This document shows, piece by piece, positions 27,049-34,827 of a DNA stretch of 64,000 nt (within the stretch, counting starts at the first letter, position 1; each line of letters begins with the position of its first letter). Under the pieces are notes generated by a model, which saw only the letters and a list, made by a program, of their open reading frames with translations, ran no database searches and was not told the DNA's origin. Source of the stretch: CBDCFV01 sp963664625 (GTDB lineage Bacteria; Chloroflexota; Dehalococcoidia; Lucifugimonadales; UBA3495); contig OY761541.1 of assembly GCA_963664625.1 (NCBI GenBank), forward strand, positions 310,001 through 374,000, read 5' to 3'. The translations under genes and the position numbers were made by a program.

Positions 27049-27462
27049 ATGCCTGAATCCGTAGACCCCAATCGGCTGCGGCTGACCAACGAAGAAGGCT
27101 CCGAAGGAGTGCTTCTCGGGCTTCGTTGCCGCGACTGCACCACGACCATCTTCGGTCCGGGGACCTTCTGCCAGCAGTGCACCTCGGCAGACTTGGAGCC
27201 TGTGGAGTTCGGCCAGGAAGGCACCCTATACAGCTACACCGTGGTGCGAGTGCCGCCTGCGGGTTGGCCTGGACCAGTCCCCTACATACTGGGACAGGTG
27301 GAGTTGGCCGAAGGGCCTCAAGTGTTGGCCGAGATCGTGGACTGCGAGGAAGAGGCCCTGACTATAGGTATGCCGGTACACTTGGCCTTATATGCGGTAA
27401 GCGGGCAAGAGGGCCAATCCGACAAGATAGTGTACAAGTGGGCAACTGGGACAGGAGGTTGA
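27049..27462 (+). CDS. DUF35 Zn-ribbon/OB-fold protein, acyl-CoA thiolase partner
   Basis: 137 residues. The N-terminal rubredoxin-like zinc ribbon is LRCRDCTTTIFGPGTFCQQC (two CxxC pairs), followed by an OB fold with TLYSYTVVRVPP. Such proteins pair with thiolases or acyl-CoA hydratases and bind acyl-CoA. The thiolase starts three bases after this stop. Confidence 0.87.
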   Translation: MPESVDPNRLRLTNEEGSEGVLLGLRCRDCTTTIFGPGTFCQQCTSADLEPVEFGQEGTLYSYTVVRVPPAGWPGPVPYILGQVELAEGPQVLAEIVDCEEEALTIGMPVHLALYAVSGQEGQSDKIVYKWATGTGG

Positions 27463-27464
27463 AA

Positions 27465-28619
27465 TTGACCACATTCCGTCCCCAAAGGCAGGTGATGGTG
27501 GCCGGCGTGGGCCTGCATCCCTTCGGCAGGTTCCCTGAGAAAGACTTGGCGGGCTTGGCCTTGGATGCCGTCGTTCCGGCCCTGGAAGATGCCGGCGTCC
27601 GGTGGCAGGACGTTCAAGTCGCCTACTTCGGACACGTCTACTACCACGGCATGTCGGTGGGCGAGACGGCGTTGTCCAAGCTAGGGCTTACCGGCGTGCC
27701 GATAATCAACGTGGAAAATGCCTGCTCCAGCGGCTCAACCGCTTTCTGGCAGGCCTATTGGGGAATCGCCACCGGCATGTTCGACCTGGCGTTGGCCTTC
27801 GGGGCCGAGAAGGTGCCGCGCGGGCCGGTCACCGTAACCGCCGATGACAGCCCGGAACGTTACATCGGCGGCGATCACATGATGGCCGGGTACGCGCTGC
27901 GGATGAGGCGGTACATGGAGGAAACGGGGGCCACCGAGGCGGACATCGCCCAGGTCGCGGTCAAGGCCAGAGACAACGCCGCCCTCAACCCCTACGCCCA
28001 CCGGTCCGAGCAACGCACCCTGGCCGAGGTATTGGAGTCGCGCAAGATAGCCGACCCGCTGACGTTGTTCCAGTGCTGCCCCACCAGCGAGGGTGCAGCC
28101 GCGGCGGTGTTGTGCGCCGAGGAATCGTTGACCAAGTACGGCATCGACCGGGCAAGGGCGATGCGGGTCGCGGCGGCCGTGTTGAAGTCGGGAAACTACA
28201 ACGGGAGGGGCAGCGATCACTCGGCCTTCAGCCCCTATCGCACCGAGCCGGCGGCGTTGGAAGCCTATGAAATGAGCGGGCTGACGCCCGGAGACGTGGA
28301 CTTGGTCCAAGTGCATGATGCCGCCACCATCGGCGAACTTCAACAGATCGAGGCCCTGCACCTGGTCCCCTTCGGTGAAGCTTGGCGGGCAACAGTCGAT
28401 GGGCGCACCGCGCTCTCCGGGGACATACCCACCAACACCGATGGCGGCCTGCTGGCAATGGGGCATCCCTTTGGAGCCACGGGAATACGGATGATTCACG
28501 AGACGGTGACGCAGTTGCGGCGGGAAGCGGGGGCCCGGCAGGTAAAGGATGCGGAAGTGGGCTTGGCCCAGTGCTCCGGCGCGGGGGACGTCACCACCGT
28601 CCACATTCTCACCAAGTAG
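27465..28619 (+). CDS. thiolase family protein (SCP2/acetyl-CoA acetyltransferase-like)
   Basis: 384 residues with thiolase fold strings: the nucleophilic Cys in NVENACSSGSTAF, VQVHDAATIGE, the GGLLAMGHPFGATG block, and SAQCSGAGDVTTVHIL-like end. In typical thiolases a C-terminal Cys completes the site; QCSG is its counterpart here. The start is TTG at 27465 with AGGAGG six bases upstream. It should form a complex with the DUF35 protein and cleave or condense acyl-CoAs; the substrate is unknown. Confidence 0.9.
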   Translation: MTTFRPQRQVMVAGVGLHPFGRFPEKDLAGLALDAVVPALEDAGVRWQDVQVAYFGHVYYHGMSVGETALSKLGLTGVPIINVENACSSGSTAFWQAYWGIATGMFDLALAFGAEKVPRGPVTVTADDSPERYIGGDHMMAGYALRMRRYMEETGATEADIAQVAVKARDNAALNPYAHRSEQRTLAEVLESRKIADPLTLFQCCPTSEGAAAAVLCAEESLTKYGIDRARAMRVAAAVLKSGNYNGRGSDHSAFSPYRTEPAALEAYEMSGLTPGDVDLVQVHDAATIGELQQIEALHLVPFGEAWRATVDGRTALSGDIPTNTDGGLLAMGHPFGATGIRMIHETVTQLRREAGARQVKDAEVGLAQCSGAGDVTTVHILTK

Positions 28620-28641
28620 CAAGCAGCCTGCCGATCAAGCC

Positions 28642-28926
28642 ATGCCAGACTTCATTATTCTCGGCGCGATGAAGGGCCGGTTCGTCTCGGACAACGGGAA
28701 CCTGTACGACAATTTCCAGATGATGGGGTACGTAGAGGCGCCCGGCCCAACCGAGGCGGTGACCCAATTCTTCGATCAAACACCCTACCCCATCCGCTGG
28801 GAGGACGTCGAATATATGTGGGCCCTCCGCTTGGCGGACACGGGCAGCGACCCCCTATACGGCGACTACCCGCGTGTTTATGTCGAGTCGCTGCGCCGCC
28901 GCTGGGACCCGGGTTCCTCCGCCTGA
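28642..28926 (+). CDS. small hypothetical protein downstream of the thiolase
   Basis: 94 residues, no family recognised. It is soluble, with several aromatic residues and an acidic middle. The ATG at 28642 is 22 bases after the thiolase stop. Co-transcription with DUF35 and thiolase is likely; nothing else can be said. Confidence 0.55.
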   Translation: MPDFIILGAMKGRFVSDNGNLYDNFQMMGYVEAPGPTEAVTQFFDQTPYPIRWEDVEYMWALRLADTGSDPLYGDYPRVYVESLRRRWDPGSSA

Positions 28927-28947
28927 CGCCGCTTCCGGTCTTCCGGC

Positions 28948-29736
28948 CTACGATGAAAGGTCGTTGGCGAACTCGCGCAGCCTTCCGAACTCCATCCTGA
29001 ACCCCTCTGCCATTGCCCTGCGGTCGGTACCGTGGAGGATGAACCGCGCGCCCTGGCTGATCCAGTAGGTGGAAAGCTCCGGCGTTTGATGGTGCACCAG
29101 CACCGGGATGTCCTTGGTCCCGGCCGTGTCGATGATGTGCTTGACCGTATTCTGGTACTCCGGGCGGTCGTACTGGTCAGGGAAGCCCAGCGATATGCTC
29201 ATGTCGTTGGGCCCTACGAAGATGCCGTCTATATCCGGGACCTCCAGGATATCGGACAGGTTCTCGACGGCGGCAACGCTCTCAATGCCGATGATGGCGA
29301 CGTTGTTCTTGTTGCGTTCCTCCAGATAGGCCCTGGTGGCGTCGCTGACGTGCTCCCCCGTGGCCATGAGATTCCGCACCGCTTGCCCCTTCAGCGGACG
29401 CCACTTGGCCGCGGCCACCACCTCCACGGCTTCGTCGACCGTTTCGCAATAGGGCGCCAGGATGCCTTGGGCGCCGGCGTCGATGGCCATGGTGACGTAG
29501 TGGGAGTCAGGTATGGGGATGCGGACTATCGGCACCACGCCGGTGGTGTTGAACATCGTCAGGTAGTCGCCAAGCTCGCCGCGCCCGCGGGAACTGTGCT
29601 CGGTGTCTATGATCACGTAGTCCAACCCCACGCCGTCCAACACGGGCGCCCACCTGGGGTTGCGGTTGAGGCTTATCATGGTGCCGAAGACCCGGCCGCC
29701 GGATTTCAACGTCGCTTTTAATTCTGCACCGTTCAT
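28948..29736 (-). CDS. HpcH/HpaI-type class II aldolase
   Basis: 262 residues: VFGTMISLNRNP, the general acid/base region YVIIDTEHSSRG, the metal Glu in IIGIESVAAV and Asp in VGPNDMSISLG. Such aldolases cleave 4-hydroxy-2-oxo acids to pyruvate plus an aldehyde. AAGGAG nine bases upstream fixes the ATG at 29736; the 31 residues upstream are not conserved. Substrate not deducible. Confidence 0.9.
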   Translation of the reverse strand: MNGAELKATLKSGGRVFGTMISLNRNPRWAPVLDGVGLDYVIIDTEHSSRGRGELGDYLTMFNTTGVVPIVRIPIPDSHYVTMAIDAGAQGILAPYCETVDEAVEVVAAAKWRPLKGQAVRNLMATGEHVSDATRAYLEERNKNNVAIIGIESVAAVENLSDILEVPDIDGIFVGPNDMSISLGFPDQYDRPEYQNTVKHIIDTAGTKDIPVLVHHQTPELSTYWISQGARFILHGTDRRAMAEGFRMEFGRLREFANDLSS

Positions 29737-29749
29737 GTCACTGGACTCC

Positions 29750-29771
29750 TTCCGCCTTCGCGGGGATGACG
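29750..29771. repeat. REP-like palindrome copy
   Basis: Core CCGCCTTCGCGGGGATGACG, closely related to 14724-14751 and 63068-63093. Located in the 62-base gap between the aldolase start and the M20 gene. Confidence 0.6.
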
Positions 29772-29798
29772 TTTTTGATTTTCGGTATTGCCACCTTT

Positions 29799-30881
29799 TT
29801 AGACCTTGGTAGTCACCACGTTCCGGCAAAACAGGGCGGTGTTGACCAAGTCGGGAATTATCACGTACTCGTCGACGGTGTGCATTGCGTTGGTGGACAT
29901 GCCGACCACCACGCAGTCTATGCCGTGCAAGCGCATGGCGTTGGCGTCGGTCCCGCCGCCTGACGGCTTGATGTCAGGCTTAAGGTCCATATCCCGCATT
30001 ACCCGCGTGACCAGTTTGACGATTCCGTCGTTGGGGTCCAGGTTGTACATGTGGAACATGATTTCCAGTTTCTCGTCGATGGTGGCGTCCTGGTATTTAT
30101 TGCGGGCTTGTTCCAGCGTGGTCAACACTTGCATCCGCAGCAGGTCGAGGGTCTCGGTGTTGCGGCTGCGGAACTCGCCGCCAAAGACGGCCTCCGCCGG
30201 AACCGCATTCCTTACCGACCCTCCGGCAATGGTCCCTACGTTGAAAGTGGTCTCTTCGTCGAGCCTGCCCTGGGGCAGCTCGTTGATTATCTCCGAGGCG
30301 ATCCGAATGGCCGACAAGCCTTTCTCCGGCTCCACTCCGGCATGAGCGGCCCTTCCCTTTACGGTCACGTCAAAGCTCATGTAGGTCGGACTTGCGCCGG
30401 TGATGGTGTTCACCGGGCCGTTGCCGTCGAACACCACCGACTCCTTCGCCCGGATCATCGAGTAGTCCATGTTGGTGGCCCCGACGATACCGATTTCCTC
30501 CCCGCGGGTGAACACGACCTGCACGGGACGGCGGGTAAGTCCTTCGTCCATGACGGCTTCCAGGCCTTCCAGGATGGCCGCAACACCAGCCTTGCAGTCG
30601 CCGCCCAGGATGGTGGTGCCGTCGGAAACTATCCGGTCGCCTTGAATCCGGGGCTTGATGCCTCTCCCCGGCTCGACGGTGTCCATGTGGGCCGACAGAA
30701 GGAGTGGATCGTTTCCTTCCTCGGAGGCGATGACGTTTCCGTGGGCGTCCCTGGCCACGCTAAGGCCCAAGCGCTCCAGCCTGCCGGTCAGATATTGGGC
30801 TACCTCCTCCTCTTCATCGGAGGGGCTGTCGATACGCACCAGTTCGCAAAAGGAGTTGACGAGTCTCTCTTGATCGGCCAT
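29799..30881 (-). CDS. M20 family metallopeptidase (peptidase T-like)
   Basis: 360 residues. The di-zinc motif blocks are LLLSAHMDTVEPG, TILGGDCKAGVA, and TRGEEIGIVG with the catalytic Glu pair, followed by the dimerisation lid and GGGTDANAM near the end. It likely hydrolyses small peptides or acyl amino acids. Start ATG at 30881 has AAGG five bases upstream; an in-frame ATG at 30932 is the longer alternative. Confidence 0.9.
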   Translation of the reverse strand: MADQERLVNSFCELVRIDSPSDEEEEVAQYLTGRLERLGLSVARDAHGNVIASEEGNDPLLLSAHMDTVEPGRGIKPRIQGDRIVSDGTTILGGDCKAGVAAILEGLEAVMDEGLTRRPVQVVFTRGEEIGIVGATNMDYSMIRAKESVVFDGNGPVNTITGASPTYMSFDVTVKGRAAHAGVEPEKGLSAIRIASEIINELPQGRLDEETTFNVGTIAGGSVRNAVPAEAVFGGEFRSRNTETLDLLRMQVLTTLEQARNKYQDATIDEKLEIMFHMYNLDPNDGIVKLVTRVMRDMDLKPDIKPSGGGTDANAMRLHGIDCVVVGMSTNAMHTVDEYVIIPDLVNTALFCRNVVTTKV

Positions 30882-30991
30882 CAGTACCTTCTCGCTGAGT
30901 TTGATGAGGGCTGCGCCGTTGGCATTAAACACCCCGGCGACCTTGCGACATTATACAACACCACGGCTTCCCAAGGGCCGAAGACGAGCAT

Positions 30992-31024
30992 AGAAAAAGG
31001 CCCCCAGCATTGAGTGGGAGCCTT
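30992..31024 (-). terminator. rho-independent terminator of tRNA-Glu
   Basis: On the reverse strand AAGGCTCCCA pairs with TGGGGGCCTT (one mismatch), with an eight-base loop, followed by a run of five T. Just downstream of the tRNA-Glu 3' end. Confidence 0.85.
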
Positions 31025-31040
31025 CCATGATCGTTATGTC

Positions 31041-31117
31041 TGGTAGCGCGTGCGGGATTCGAACCCGCGATCTCCGCCTTGAGAGGGCGGTGTCCTGGGC
31101 CTCTAGACGAACGCGCC
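31041..31117 (-). tRNA. tRNA-Glu (anticodon CTC)
   Basis: Anticodon stem CCGCC/GGCGG encloses loop CTCTCAA, so the anticodon is CTC. The CGTCTAGAGGCCCAGGAC D-arm region is typical of tRNA-Glu. An encoded CCA is present. The first acceptor pair is a G-T wobble. Confidence 0.94.
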
Positions 31118-31208
31118 ACGCTGTGCCGGGACACTAGGGCCCATCAATCTGTCCAAGCCCAATCATCCTATCAAACCCCTCTGGAATTGTAAACCGGCCC
31201 ACCGCCGG

Positions 31209-31712
31209 TCACGAAACTACGAAGTCGCCATACATGGTGAAGTTATGGCCGGGAAAGGTGCATACGTACTGGTAGACTCCCTCCGGGGGCGCTTTGAAGC
31301 TGGTCTCTCCCGTATCGCCCCCATCCAGCAAATCGATGTAGGCAATGACCCTGGGGTCGCCGGGCGGCAGCCATGAGTTGTGTTCTCCGGCTTCTATGCC
31401 GGCCGTGGCTATCGCATCCTTGCTCCCCGGTTGCACCAGCACCCAATTGTGCTGAAGAGAGGCCGCAGAGTTGTGGAACTTTACGGTCACGTCCCTGGCG
31501 GCATTGACCGACAAAGTATCGCGGTCATAGTTCAGGGTGTCTCCCTTTGTGGCGATCTCGACGACCTGTGTCCCTTGGGAAAAGGGGGAAGGCGGAATCC
31601 CGGCATTGTCGGTATCGTCGGCCCGCCCATTGTGAGCGGTCGACCCGTCGCCGCAAGCCAAGACAAACACCAGCATGAGAAACACGAAAGAAATTATTGA
31701 GTGTGTGCTCAT
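31209..31712 (-). CDS. cupredoxin (azurin/plastocyanin-like) lipoprotein
   Basis: 167 residues. Signal peptide with lipobox at FVLAC (Cys near residue 20) predicts a lipid anchor. Copper ligands are all present: His in SLQHNWVLV, then Cys, His and Met in VCTFPGHNFTMYG. It is most similar to azurin-type electron carriers, acting outside the membrane. ATG at 31712 preceded by GAGAG; earlier in-frame residues are not conserved. Confidence 0.9.
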   Translation of the reverse strand: MSTHSIISFVFLMLVFVLACGDGSTAHNGRADDTDNAGIPPSPFSQGTQVVEIATKGDTLNYDRDTLSVNAARDVTVKFHNSAASLQHNWVLVQPGSKDAIATAGIEAGEHNSWLPPGDPRVIAYIDLLDGGDTGETSFKAPPEGVYQYVCTFPGHNFTMYGDFVVS

Positions 31713-31762
31713 TGCAACTCTCGATTCCCAGTGGTTAGCCGACCCAAACACTGCCCCCGAAA

Positions 31763-31794
31763 AAACAGGGGCCTTAAATCGCCCTACAGGGCCA
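31763..31794. repeat. 32-bp repeat, copy A
   Basis: Matches the reverse complement of 34692-34723 at 31 of 32 positions. It contains two direct short units, ACAGGGGCC and ACAGGGCC. Confidence 0.88.
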
Positions 31795-31919
31795 CGGACA
31801 TTCGGAGAGCCTTATAAAGTCCCGGATTTGACCGGGATTGCCCAATAAATACCGCCTTGGTCTATTATATTGCAACCTTGGGACAGATTATTCTTCACTC
31901 CGCAACCGGAGGGGTAACT

Positions 31920-32930
31920 TTGGAAGTTGGAAAATTCCCGGCCGACCTGCTGGAGAGAATCCTGGCAAAAAACCGGATAACCGACCCCAGGGTCCTGGTG
32001 GGCCCCCGCATCGGCGAGGACACGGCTGTCTTGGACATGGGCGACCGATTGCTGGTGGCCAAGAGCGACCCGGTGACCTTTGCCACGGACCAGATCGGAT
32101 GGTACGCGGTGCAGGTAAACGCCAACGACGTGGCCTGCTCCGGCGCAACTCCCAAGTGGTTTCTTGCGACGCTGCTGGCGCCGGAGAGTTTTACCGAGTC
32201 CCAAGCAGAGGACGTGTTCGACCAAGTGTTGGAAGCCTGCCGCGCCATGGGGGTGGAACTGGTGGGGGGCCACAGCGAAGTCACCTACGGCATCGACCGG
32301 CCGATAGTGATGGGGACAATGCTGGGAGAGGTGGACCGGGAAAAGCTGGTGCTTACCGGCGGCGCCCAGGAGGGCGACAGCATCGTGGTCACCAAGGGGA
32401 TCGCCATCGAGGGGACGGCGCTGCTGGCCCGCGACAGGGCGGATGACTTGTTGGCAGCCGGCATGACGCCGGAACAAGTCTCTGAGGCCGCGGCGTTGCT
32501 GACATTTCCTGGTATAAGTGTAATTAAAGATGCCGGTGTGGCGTGTAACAATGCACAAATACACTCCCTTCACGATATTACCGAGGGCGGGTTGGTAACA
32601 GGACTGCGCGAAATAGCCCGCGCCTCAGGACTGGGACTGGCAATAGAGGAGGGCAGCGTGCCCATAATTCCAGAAACGGTATCAGTCTGCCAAGCTCTGG
32701 AATTGGACCCGCTGGGGTTGCTGGCCTCGGGAGCGCTGCTGATTACCACGCCGCCGTCGGACGTGCCTAGGCTCGTTGCAGCGTTGGGGCGTGAGGGAAT
32801 CGACGGGTGGGAGATAGGCCTGATGCTGGCTCCTGAAGAGGGACTTCAGATGATCGGCTATGAAGGGGAGGTAACGTTACCGGAGTTTTCCAGGGACGAA
32901 TTAGCCCGATACTTCGCTACACATGCTTAA
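31920..32930 (+). CDS. AIR synthase-related (HypE/ThiL-like) ATP-binding protein
   Basis: 336 residues of the PurM fold: GEDTAVLDMGDRLLVAKSDPVTF (in two adjacent blocks), VNANDVACSGATPKWFL, GGHSEVTYGIDRP and HDITEGGLVTGLREI. The C-terminal Cys that carries the carbamoyl group in HypE is absent (it ends YFATHA), and no hydrogenase genes are near, so it is not a genuine HypE. The TTG at 31920 has GGAGGGG upstream. A hairpin at 31820-31837 lies in the leader region. Function unknown; probably phosphorylates or activates a small substrate. Confidence 0.83.
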   Translation: MEVGKFPADLLERILAKNRITDPRVLVGPRIGEDTAVLDMGDRLLVAKSDPVTFATDQIGWYAVQVNANDVACSGATPKWFLATLLAPESFTESQAEDVFDQVLEACRAMGVELVGGHSEVTYGIDRPIVMGTMLGEVDREKLVLTGGAQEGDSIVVTKGIAIEGTALLARDRADDLLAAGMTPEQVSEAAALLTFPGISVIKDAGVACNNAQIHSLHDITEGGLVTGLREIARASGLGLAIEEGSVPIIPETVSVCQALELDPLGLLASGALLITTPPSDVPRLVAALGREGIDGWEIGLMLAPEEGLQMIGYEGEVTLPEFSRDELARYFATHA

Positions 32931-32972
32931 CTACCGGGGCTACACACGCTTGGCTGCCAGGCTAAAATGTAA

Positions 32973-33941
32973 TTACCTGCATAAGTACACTTTTATCGCC
33001 TCTTCCAGTTGCGGAATCGTAATATTGGCACCGCTGACGGTAATAGATACCTTTTTACCTTTAATGCGTTCCTGCACCTTTACCGCTCCAGCGGTAGCGG
33101 CAGCGCCGGCCGCCTCCGCCATAGTGTGGGCCTTCTCAATCAGGAGTCCGGTAGCACGTCGAATGTCATCGTCGCTGACCAGAATGAAGTCATCCAAGTG
33201 GTCTTTCAGGATGGCCTGGGGCAGGTCGTACCCCACCTTGGTCGCCAGCCCTTCGGCATAGGTCTCCATGGGCGCTTCCACGGCCTCGCCGTGCTTCCAG
33301 TACAGATAACCTCCGGGCGCAGCCTCCGACTGCACAGCGAAGACCTGGATGCGGGGATCGACGCCCTTGGCTACTACACACGCCCCCGAGACGGCGCTTC
33401 CCCCGCCCAGCGGCAGGAAGAGGGCCTCCACGTCGGGCAGGTCCTCTATCACCTCCAGCGTCTGCGTAGCAACGCCGGCGATCAGCAGGGGTTCGTCGGC
33501 GGAGTGCACGTAGCGGTACCCTTCCTCCGCGGCCAGTTGTTCGCAGTGCGCCTTGGCCTCGTCAAAGTTGTCGCCGTGGAAGATCAACGTGGCCCCCAAA
33601 GACCGCACCGCGTTGGCCTTCAATGGATTTGCGTTACGAGGCAGGACGACGAACGCTTCGCAACCGAAGAGACCGCAGGCATAGGCGATGGACTGGGCGT
33701 GGTTGCCCGTGGAAGCGGTAATCAACCCCCGGTCCCGCTCCTCCTGAGTCAGGTGCGCCACCAGGTTGATGCCGCCCCTGCCCTTGAAAGCCCCCAAAGG
33801 CAGGTACTCGTCGTGCTTCAGGTAAACTTGGGCCTCAAGGACCTCACTCAGGCCCGGCGAAAAGTGCAACGGGGTCCGGCCCAGGTAGGGAGCGATGGTC
33901 TTCCTAGCTTCGTATACGTCGTGGAGGGTGGGAGCTTGCAT
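32973..33941 (-). CDS. threonine dehydratase-like PLP enzyme
   Basis: 322 residues of a fold type II PLP enzyme. The Schiff-base Lys53 is in LGAFKGRGG (canonical SFKxRG, here AFKGRG). STGNHAQSIAYA and the phosphate loop GGGSAVSG follow. There is no C-terminal ACT domain, so feedback control by isoleucine is not expected. It may deaminate Ser/Thr or racemise/cleave a related 3-hydroxy amino acid. GAGG precedes the ATG at 33941. Confidence 0.86.
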   Translation of the reverse strand: MQAPTLHDVYEARKTIAPYLGRTPLHFSPGLSEVLEAQVYLKHDEYLPLGAFKGRGGINLVAHLTQEERDRGLITASTGNHAQSIAYACGLFGCEAFVVLPRNANPLKANAVRSLGATLIFHGDNFDEAKAHCEQLAAEEGYRYVHSADEPLLIAGVATQTLEVIEDLPDVEALFLPLGGGSAVSGACVVAKGVDPRIQVFAVQSEAAPGGYLYWKHGEAVEAPMETYAEGLATKVGYDLPQAILKDHLDDFILVSDDDIRRATGLLIEKAHTMAEAAGAAATAGAVKVQERIKGKKVSITVSGANITIPQLEEAIKVYLCR

Positions 33942-34280
33942 TCTTTGCCTCGCAATCGGTCTGGAGTGGGCCAAGCTTAGGTTAGGGGAATTTGAGTGTC
34001 AACCGCCCATCCTTCTGTTCACCGTCTTGGGTTACACGACTGCATGGATGAGACTCTCTATTGTGTACATGACGGTGAAGTGTAATAGTGGCCTACAGAA
34101 GAATCGAATGCGGCGATTCTTGTTCTGGAATAGTTTAAAATTATGCTAATATATATTTTATGTTAATTTGAACAACGCATTGACAACCGTCCATTACCGT
34201 GCTAGTCTGTCCCACGGTTAATACGCAGGCGGTGCCACTAAGTACACGATCTGTTTCAGTCAGTACACAGGAGGTACATT
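33942..34280. other. AT-rich regulatory region upstream of the small HTH gene
   Basis: From about 34130 to 34175 this is conspicuously AT-rich for the window. It leads into the candidate promoter at 34180-34208 and the AGGAGG site at 34269-34274. The left half shows no coding signal. Confidence 0.6.
34180..34208 (+). promoter_or_regulatory. candidate sigma-70 promoter of the HTH gene
   Basis: TTGACA at 34180-34185, a 17-base spacer, then TAGTCT at 34203-34208. The -35 is a perfect consensus match and the -10 is moderate. It would start transcription near 34215, 66 bases ahead of the TTG start. Confidence 0.65.
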
Positions 34281-34505
34281 TTGGCTAAGAAAACGAAGCT
34301 AATGCTGCGTGTGGAGGAACAACATCAGCGTCCGCTGGAGAGGTTGTTGCCGGAAATGGTCAACGAGCTCGGTCTGTCCGATACCGCCGCGGAACTGGGT
34401 GTGAGTAAAGCTACACTGGGCTACTGGTTGCTTAAGCTGGGTATAAATGTAAGACGTGTAGCGCTGGCCCCCGGCGAGACCCTGGAGGTCAAGCGGGTAA
34501 GTTAG
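34281..34505 (+). CDS. small helix-turn-helix protein
   Basis: 74 residues; the C-terminal half holds an HTH reading DTAAELGVSKATLGYWLLKLGI, typical of resolvase-type or transposase-like HTH. The N-terminal half is basic (Lys/Arg). TTG start with AGGAGG six bases upstream and an own promoter. It could bind DNA as a repressor or architectural protein. No partner gene; the nearest genes are unrelated metabolic enzymes. Confidence 0.78.
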   Translation: MAKKTKLMLRVEEQHQRPLERLLPEMVNELGLSDTAAELGVSKATLGYWLLKLGINVRRVALAPGETLEVKRVS

Positions 34506-34639
34506 CGCGGTAGTTGCCAACGAGTCCTTCAACCGGAGCCATCCGGTCTACCCCGCAAGGCGGCGCTATTGGATGGACCATCCACCGCCGCGACCTCCGT
34601 GCGACCTCCGGATGATAGCGGCTTGTCGAAAAGCCAAAA

Positions 34640-34673
34640 ATAAAGTGCCCCGGACCGGTCCGGGGCACTTTAT
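34640..34673 (+). terminator. 34-bp perfect palindrome, likely bidirectional terminator
   Basis: A perfect 17+17 dyad with GC-rich arm core GTGCCCCGGACC, flanked by ATAAA/TTTAT at the ends. It follows the HTH gene and faces the convergent formamidase gene, so it can terminate either direction. Confidence 0.75.
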
Positions 34674-34691
34674 GTATTCTTAAAAAATTTT

Positions 34692-34723
34692 TGGCCCTGT
34701 AAGGCGATTTAAGGCCCCTGTTT
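34692..34723. repeat. 32-bp repeat, copy B (inverted relative to copy A)
   Basis: Reverse complement matches 31763-31794 in 31 of 32 bases. It lies immediately beyond the palindrome terminator. Confidence 0.88.
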
Positions 34724-34827
34724 CATTGCGGACGGCTTTCGGTCCCCAATCACACCCGAGCAACGCGGAAAACCGGCCTGTAGGCGCGTGCCATGTCAGG
34801 GAACTCATCCCGGCTCCCTATTCTGCC

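Larger units (their letters stand above)
34506..34827. other. structured non-coding region downstream of the HTH gene
   Basis: No gene. It has a small dyad ACCGGA/TCCGGT (34532-34547), TGGATGG/CCATCCA around 34570-34584, two 10-base direct copies of GCGACCTCCG at 34590-34599 and 34601-34610, the perfect palindrome at 34640-34673 and the 32-bp repeat copy at 34692-34723. The rest up to the formamidase stop is unremarkable. Confidence 0.6.

Noticed and set aside
31920..32930. HypE hydrogenase maturation protein
   Set aside because: The carbamoyl-accepting C-terminal Cys is missing and no hydrogenase genes are near.
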